DNA of 64,000 nt, from assembly GCF_019578655.1 (NCBI RefSeq), contig NC_063261.1:8688446-8752445 (forward strand), written 5' to 3'. This stretch comes from Ricinus communis (lineage: Eukaryota; Streptophyta; Magnoliopsida; Malpighiales; Euphorbiaceae). Shown in pieces: positions 56,822 through 64,000 of this stretch. The notes below the pieces were generated by a model that ran no database searches, was not told the origin of the DNA, and worked only from the letters and a program-made list of their open reading frames with translations. The translations under genes and the position numbers were made by a program. How positions within the stretch are numbered: position 1 is the first letter of the stretch; every line of letters starts with the position of its first letter.

Positions 56822-58265
56822 CCTTGTTATAGTTAAACCCGAATCAAACATTTAACTCTTAGTGGGAATACAATGTTAGATTCTCAATGAAATCATGTGT
56901 TGATTTTAAATAAAATTTATATTGTAATGCATTAGACATACATTCTTTGATAAAAAAAAAAAAAAGAGAAATTACTATAGTATGTATTTCATACTACATG
57001 CATTTTAAGTGACAAAATAAAAATCACGAGATTGTCCTTGCATTCTTAGTCTGCATGGTCCTTATGGCTTATTAAAATAAGACCACGTTTTGCCACCCTT
57101 GGTATTGTAATGTAGCTACTTTAATGTGTTTCCTGCAAAGATGAAGATAATTATCCTTAACCGACATGCTAGGAAAATAGTTAATGTGAAATTAACAAAC
57201 ACGAGTTGAAGAGGAAGATTTGATGAAATACACAAATACGTTAAAGGTTAAGCCAATCATATTGCTTAGTGCAATTGATTTCTAGAAAACAGAAAATTAT
57301 TATGAGATATTGCATACAACTGTGAGAGTTTGGTGAATGTAGAGACATAGGTTTAGAGTACATTAAAACATTCGATTCTAATCATTTTATTTATATTTAG
57401 TGGAGCTGTTAAGTGTCCCTACAGGTGGATAACAATAAGCTCATTCAGATGATCAAACAGTCGTAACATATATTTTTCTGCATGGAAAATCTGAAAAAAA
57501 TTAAATAGATCTACATAATGTATTTGTATTATGGATCTACTCATAAAGGGTGAATAGGAAATGTTGGTTTTATTACATGACGAGTTGACTCGATTCATTT
57601 TGTGACTCGATCTAGTGCTTTAAGTGGATTTAAAGTCAAAACAACTTATATAGATAATAAATATAACATTTACATTTTTTAAGATATTGATTACGTACTT
57701 TAATCTATGTGATATGTGGGAGCTTAGATATTGATGTAATATTATTATATATCACATTATTAATATGTACAGTAAAAGGAATGAAAAACACAGATAATTA
57801 AAAGACACTCTGCAATCAAGGTTCTTGTACCGTAAACCGGTATTGGCCCTCGATTTTGTCGTCTAAATCAGACTGTTGGCATCCTTCTAGTTCTTTTTAA
57901 TTTCAATTTTTTTGGGCGTAGATCTGTGGGTTTGCTATTTATGATTCAATCGTTGGGGTTGCTCATATTATTTTTATAAATTTAGTCATTGTTTATCTAC
58001 ATTACAAGAGGTAACTCTAGATCTCATATATATTAAATTACACTGTTAATTATTGTTTATCTACATTATAAGATATGACTCTAGATCTAATATATATAAT
58101 TAAATCATGCGGTTAATAATTCAAGTATGGCTGTTGTGATCCGTATTTCTTTTTTATTTGTGAAAAAATTCGGATTTAAATTATTAATTAATTTATCATT
58201 CACTTATAAACAAATATTATACGTGATAGGTTCATATTATGTATATATAATTAAGATATTTTAGT
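56822..58265. other. AT-rich spacer, no gene seen
   Basis: No coding frame is recognised. A short direct duplication lies at about 57,990-58,110 ('tgtttatctacattacaagaggtaactctagatctcatatatat' repeated in diverged form). Confidence 0.45.
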
Positions 58266-59470
58266 AGTTTATTGATATGTTTTATATAACATAATATGCA
58301 GGAATATGTACTTTTTACCTCATTTTAGTTTTCTTGTCATATTTTAAAAAATAATAGCCAAATGTGAGAATTTGAGCAAAAAATGCATAAATGAGCTTTA
58401 AATGGACTATAGCTAAAAAAGTTTGGAAATAAGATACGTGGACTACCAGTACCGCAGGTCTAGCTGAATTTATCAAGGCCCACGAAGGAAAAATTAATTA
58501 GTTATGATATAATTAATGGATAATTATCCTTTAAGTTGTTTATTTTGTTTAGGGCAGTAAAGAGATAACTATAGTAGTTATATGCTGAGAGAATGACTCT
58601 AAAAAATGGAATTTTTATAAAAGTAGAGGTTAATTATACAAGGAGAATGGATGATTATTCTCTCTACAGGAATTCCTACAATTCATCATCTTTTACATCT
58701 AGTTAGTCTTTTTACATTATTCTTTCAAGAATCAAAGAAGCTTTTTAAAAACGTGGAGAGTAAGGATCAATCTTCTTCATTTCTTGAAAAACCTTTGAAT
58801 TTTGAAAGAATTTTAATTTTCTATTTTTTATATTTTATGTCTTTATATTTAATTATTGGATTAAATATGTCAAGCTAAATTTCATAAGTGTTTAGTTTGA
58901 CTTTTTATTTATGTATGAACCTTATATATTATGAGTTTAATGAATGATTTCTTTACCTTTATATATGTCTTAGTTTCACCTATTATTATTAATTGACCAT
59001 CATATCAATTTAATAGTAATATTTGTTATGAAAATCTTTAGGTTAAAAGTATCAGAGATATCATCTTTACTCCAACCTATGTTGGTATAAAAAATCTAAG
59101 TTGCATCATTAGCTTGAGTGACTTAGAAAAAAGGCACATCACCATCTCATTCATTAAATTTGGACTTAAGAAAAATAAGGAGATTACAAAGTATAAGATA
59201 GACTAAATACTATTTTATCATATAGTTTACATTAATCATTCTAGTTGCATATTTATTTTCTAGTTATTTAATTTCTTTTATAAACCTTTAAACCGTTCTC
59301 AAAATATTGACTTATAGTGTTTAGATTTACTTTTAGTATTTTGTATGATAGTTGGTCTTTGTAATATATGCTCTATAATTTTTTATGAGATCAACCTCAT
59401 GGTGAACTTACCTGTATTATCATCCGGTTCGTACACTTACGAATACTAACTTAGACACAACAATACAATA
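58266..59470 (+). repeat. LTR-like block, Gypsy type
   Basis: Text such as 'gcataaatgagctttaaatggac' and 'gaatttttataaaagtagagg' (TATA-like) leads to the end sentence 'gagatcaacctcatggtgaacttacctgtattatcatccggttcgtacacttacgaa'. That ending is typical of plant Gypsy LTR 3' regions. A 75-residue frame at 58,651-58,878 lies inside the presumed transcribed leader and has no family resemblance. No internal domains follow. Borders are approximate. Confidence 0.45.
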
Positions 59471-61180
59471 TACAACCTTATTGGGTAATTAGTTTGGCTT
59501 CAACATATTTTAATAAATAGAGAGAAAATTTACTTATGTTTAACTTTTATCTTTATTAATTTGAAAGTTGCATATATTTTTAATTTTATAAACAAAGTTA
59601 GTATACCATATCATGTTTTAAATGGTTCGATTAATCGAGTTAAAAAATCACTGTCAGCCTAACTAATGTATATATGATTAAATATTTTATATAAATTTTT
59701 ATAAATATATGCGGCTAAACGAATTTGACAGATGTCGATGATACAGTTCAATAATTTCAAATAGACAATATCTATACACAAATTTGTCAATTGTGAAAAA
59801 AAAAAAAAAAGAAATATCTGACTTTTCTAATTGAGACTATTCTTGTTGTATGATAAAGACAAGGCCTAGGCAAAGCGTAGCATGTTTTTATCCTTCAATA
59901 TGATCAAACAAACTAATTAATAGAAAGCCATATTATATTTTGGCATCTTCTACAAAATGACCTTTAGGAGTTTGAAGAGGCAAAGCAACCCACAATGCTT
60001 CATTACGGCTTATATAGAGATTGTCCTTTAAATTATTGTTCGTTGTTATTGGCTGGCCATGTGACTATTTTAGGAGGTCTTGCAGACTTTTATGTATTAT
60101 AAATAAAAATATAAAAAGATAAACAAAGTTCTAAGTTGGAATTTTTTTATTTCATTTATGATGGAAAAAATTATTTATTTATGCACCTTTAAGTATACAT
60201 TTCCTTTTCAATTTCGGGAGGAGCACAAGTAGAAACTTTTTTTTTTTTGCCTTTCTTAAATTGATTTCTTTTAATCTTCCAAGGAGATTTTAATATTGAT
60301 AACAATTGAATTGAAGTTGGCCGCATTTAAAATGATCTTGCCATGAACCGTAATAATACTAATATAATATTATAATAATAGTAATATAATATTTCTTAAA
60401 TTATTAAAATAATGCTAAATTTTTCATTATATTTGTTATACTAATAATTTTATAAAAAAGTCATGTATGAAGTTTTCACAATTTATTATTTAAATTTTAA
60501 ATTATTCTTTTTCTAGTATTTACCTTTATACAACTATTTCTATGTATAAAAAAAATGAGGAGATACCATGTCATCAAATATAAACTGAGCAGTGACTACT
60601 TAACATGTATAATATAAATTAGCAAGAAATCTATAATAATAATAATAATAATAATAATGATAATAATAACAATACAATTTTTAGAACTATATATTTATGA
60701 TTGATAATGCATATTTAATTTCAGAATTGTAATAACTTTATCTTATATCAAGTTAATTTTTTGTTATTAAATAATTTTAATGGATATAAATTTGCCAAAA
60801 AAATGGAAAAGATGCAGCCAATTGTTACCTTTAAAAAATTGTAAAAACAATTACTAATTTTTGCGGGTTTATATGAATTTGATACAAGCCTATATGTATA
60901 TATCTGTGGGGCGCGTGCACGGGTATACAACTAAATTTTGACACTGACTCAAACTTAGTAAATTTGGCCAAGTCTATAAAGAAAATTTATTTAATTTTTA
61001 TATAAATTTTAAAGTCCATTGATTTTGACTTGATTCAAATTCTTGATCCATGAGTAAATTCTCGGTCCACCGGCTAAGAGTTAGTTTAATAATTCTTACG
61101 GATTATTGATATATAAAAAATGAAGAAGTAGAAAGGTAGAACAACAGTTACAAAGACTTTTGGAAGTTCGAAGCACGTTG
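59471..61180. other. AT-rich spacer with an AAT microsatellite
   Basis: No gene is recognised. It includes poly-A/T runs (59,797-59,811; 60,238-60,250) and an (AAT)n run at about 60,633-60,672. Confidence 0.5.
60633..60672. repeat. AAT trinucleotide microsatellite
   Basis: About 12 ATA/AAT units with one GAT and one AAC interruption near the right end. Confidence 0.9.
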
Positions 61181-61182
61181 TC

Positions 61183-62030
61183 ACCACCCATTTTCTGAAT
61201 TTAAATATCGAGAAAATTACGGAAAGCTCAATAACCAAAGTTACTGCTTTTCTTGAGTCTCGGGAGATTGAAGATGGGAGAATCCTGATTAGATTTGTGA
61301 ATAATTGAGCAGAATTATTTTTCTAAAATCAATTTGGACTCAATTGACAGAAAAAATTAAGTTTGGGGGGTGAAATGATAATTTTTAAAATTTTAGGGAC
61401 TAAATTATAAAAAATTTGAAAAACTTTCCAATCCTTGAACCAATCAACTTTGCATGCAGCTGATTCGGCTGTGTGCAAATTTGATCGGCTCTGCACAGTT
61501 CTGATTAGCTTTTATCTTGGCTTTCAACGTTGTTTTATATGTTTTTTTTTATCTAAAATACTAAAAGAGTCTTCTAGAAGATATTATTGATAATTATTTA
61601 CATTTAAATGAAATTCTTTTAAATATTTATTTAATTTAACGTATGATAAATCAGATTTTTATTTTTATTATCAATACTATCTAATCTTCTTAGGGTTTCT
61701 TAAACCTTACTGCTATAAATAGAATATTATATTTTAGGTCTAGGGTTGGCAATTGTTAACAATTATTAGCAATTTTGAGCAATTAGGAGTAATTGTTAGC
61801 AATCATCAGCAAAGAGTTTCTTTTAGTAGTCGATAAAAATCTACCAATCAAGTAGGCATGGTCCTCTAAATCAATCAGGCAGGCGTAGTCCTCCAATCAA
61901 TCAGGCATGGTCCTCCAGTCAAATAGGCATAGTTCCTTAATCAAGTGGGCATGGTCCCTAAATCAAAGTAAAAAATTATGTATCAGTTCGGGCTTGCGAA
62001 GCGTGTTTTCTATAGCTCTGTAGGTGGCGG
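61183..62030 (+). repeat. Tat-type LTR block, plus orientation
   Basis: Starts TGTCACCACCCATTTTCTGA. It follows the same sentence order as 13,139-15,040 and 11,490-13,138: 'ttactgcttttcttgagtctcgggag', 'caatttggactcaattgacagaaaaaatt', 'agggactaaatta', the AGCTGATTCGGCT motif cluster at 61,440-61,510, and 'ctataaatag' at 61,713. It then enters the reversed minisatellite and 'gttcgggcttgcgaagcgtgttttctatagct', the reverse complement of text near 10,115-10,150. Confidence 0.6.
61846..61970 (-). repeat. Minisatellite, reverse orientation
   Basis: Five units of the type ATCAATCAGGCATGGTCCTCC. The reverse complement gives the GGACCATGCC core of the arrays at 1,516 and 10,165. Confidence 0.75.
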
Positions 62031-64000
62031 TTTCGAGTGTGCATCCAAGTATTTTTAGCGACTATCGCACTGCAAGGCTTTTTAACCAAATTAAGAACAT
62101 GATAACTAGTCACAGAGACTAGTGCGGAGATGGAAGTCGCCATTCGGGTAACCGGGACACTTTGCCCAACCCATACTCCAAGTTACTAACCTAACTAACT
62201 AATTAATTATGTCCAAAGCCCACTTAGCCCAATTACAAGTTATGCTTTGATTTCTAACATTTAAGCCTAATGGACTACCTTTTATGAAGATGCCTAATTC
62301 AATGATTTTAAATCTAATATGGTCCAACTAATTCAATTAAAGTATGGCAAAACCCACTAAATCTATATGGATTTAAAATTTAGCCCCAAATATACCATCT
62401 CCTTAACCATGGATTACAATTTTCATGCCAAGTTCAATTTTAATGCCTAATGTCTATATGTCCAGTTTTAATTAAGTAATCAAATAGTAGATATTTGACA
62501 TACATCCAAAATTAAGCAAACATAAAGTGCAGAAAAATTAAATCTAGCTATTATAACCTCCTACAACTAAAAATCAAAAGAAAAACACATAAACTAAGTT
62601 ACAGTATACAAAAATTGCCAAAAATCACTTAAAAATTACAAAATATGGCCAAAATTGGTGCAAAGCTGATTCAGCACTACAAAAGCTTGGTCAAGAAGAT
62701 AGAGAATAGAAGACAGAGCCGATGGGCTCAGCGCAGAGCCAATGGCCTCTAAGGCTTGGTAACGATTGATCCTCTCATCCCAAAGCTAATTTAATATTCA
62801 TAAGAGCTAAAAACATGAATAAAACTTAAAAAAAATAAGACCAAGTAAAAAATAAGGCCAAGGATATGAAAAAACAAATTAAATAAAGCCAAAAATAATA
62901 CAAACCCTAGAAAATAAAAAGAATGATACAAGATAAATAAAACTTCACATAACAGATCCTAGATTTCAATTATGCAACCCTAGAAATTCAATATGATCAT
63001 ATAATCAAAAGAATAAATCTAACATATCACCCTAACTATTCCAATCATCAGATTCAAAATCCAATAGAAATATATTATCAGATTCAAAATCCAATATGTT
63101 CATATTATCATATTCAAAACCTAATAAAAGTCAAAACATGTTAACTTAAGGGCAACCCTAATCTTACCATGTGAATCATATATCAATAACTAAAAAAGCC
63201 ATTCCTAATCATGTTTCTTAAAAGAACCAGTTTGTGAAGATGGGGATGCTAATGATATTGGATTTAGGGAACCCTCAGGTTGTCACCATTAAATGTTGAT
63301 CTGCGAGTCTCTAGAGAAAATGAGGCGGTTGAATTTAAGATTGGGTGAGAATCCAGTATCCTCTAGGGTTTTGAAAATCTTTTATCGTTCTAAGATACTT
63401 TTCTAATTTAAAGCTCTTCCTTAGTAACTTGCTCTCTTTGTTTCCTAAAACTCTCTACTTTAATGAAACTTATGTGAATTCTCCTAGTTTGCTAGGCTAT
63501 TTCTTAATTGAATGCAGCTCTCCCTAGACCTAGGGCATTATGTTCTATTTATAGCAGCAGGATTAGAAAACATTAGATAACTACTTAATTATTTAAATAA
63601 TTAAATATTTTAAGATTAATATCCAATAAAAAATTAAAATCCTTAAAATTTAAATAATTAGCACAAATATATATTTTAAAATCCCAATAATTATCATAAA
63701 ACACTTCTAGAAATTTATTTTTACTAATTTTGGCGTTTTAAGTCAAAAACACATGTAAAATGGCATTCAATTTTAAAAATCAGTCAATTTGCACTGTGTA
63801 GAGCCGATTCGACTGTACACAGAGCCGATTGGCTTTAAAGGTGAAAAGTTTTAAAAACTTGGTCAATTTAGTCCTCAAACTTGTATAAACTGTTGTTTCC
63901 CCCTCAAACTTATTCTTTTCCACCAATTGAGTCCAAATTGATTCTATAAAAGTAATTTTTGATTCGACTAACCTCAACCCTAACTTGGATTTTTCCCATC
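62031..64000 (-). repeat. Tat-type LTR block, minus orientation, cut by the window edge
   Basis: Collinear with 7,195-10,010: 'tgtgcatccaagta', 'aactagtcacagagactag', 'cccaattacaagttatgct', 'ctgcgagtctctagag', 'ttctatttatagcagcag', the AGCCGATTCG/AGCCGATTGGCT cluster at 63,795-63,835, and 'aaattgattctataaaagtaattttt'. It lies head-to-head with the plus block at 61,183-62,030, so both arms of an inverted arrangement are present. It runs out of the window. Confidence 0.6.

Noticed and set aside
58651..58878. 75-residue hydrophobic frame near 58.7 kb
   Set aside because: It lies in AT-rich LTR-like sequence, with biased Phe/Leu/Ile composition and no recognisable domain.
1..64000. tRNA, rRNA or CRISPR arrays
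   Set aside because: No cloverleaf with a convincing TTCRANNY box and anticodon arm was seen, and no rRNA-like conserved blocks. The tandem arrays have no unique spacers, and this is a plant genome.

Overview
This window looks like nuclear DNA of a flowering plant, most likely a eudicot. It is AT-rich and gene-poor. Only two host genes are visible, both split by introns with plant-type splice sites and both from plant-typical families. The rest is mostly dead LTR retrotransposons, small inverted-repeat DNA elements, minisatellites and AT-rich spacer. One 219 bp piece matches the plastid rpoC1 gene. I cannot name the species from sequence alone.

Layout. Positions 1-27,195 are a nested graveyard of Ty3/Gypsy elements, mainly one family of the Tat lineage. 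Pol fragments lie at 6.95-7.18 kb (-), 15.4-17.2 kb (+) and 22.7-26.2 kb (-). Gag pieces lie at 18.7-21.3 kb (+) and 26.2-27.2 kb (-). Antisense ORFs resembling plant-mobile-domain and DUF7745 proteins lie at 2.5-4.1, 5.1-6.6 and 11.1-11.5 kb. Blocks probably from the LTR and leader carry minisatellites and a near-palindromic AGCCRATYGGCT motif. The two larger pol copies sit as inverted arms around a gag segment. That gag segment is split by a 1,435 bp solo LTR with a perfect 5-bp target duplication (ATCAA).

Positions 27,195-30,650 hold a Copia RNase H fragment split by a 2.5 kb element with imperfect terminal inverted repeats of about 115 bp. Its left end, with its Copia flank, is present twice 607 bp apart. 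Positions 32,085-43,348 are a four-exon 2-oxoglutarate/Fe(II) dioxygenase of the SRG1-like group. Its third intron carries an 8 kb dead Copia element. The gene has a mutated splice donor and Asn where the distal iron-binding His is expected, so it is probably a pseudogene. Positions 44,577-48,812 (-) are a complete seven-exon MYB-CC (PHR1-like) transcription factor of 376 residues.

Positions 48.8-64 kb have no recognisable gene. They contain a 70 bp TA microsatellite, an inverted-repeat MITE-like element near 54 kb, three LTR-like blocks, and at the right end another head-to-head pair of the Tat-type LTR blocks.

The two host genes show no evident functional link. The most informative signals are the lesions in the dioxygenase and the set of identical inactivating lesions in the two inverted Tat copies.
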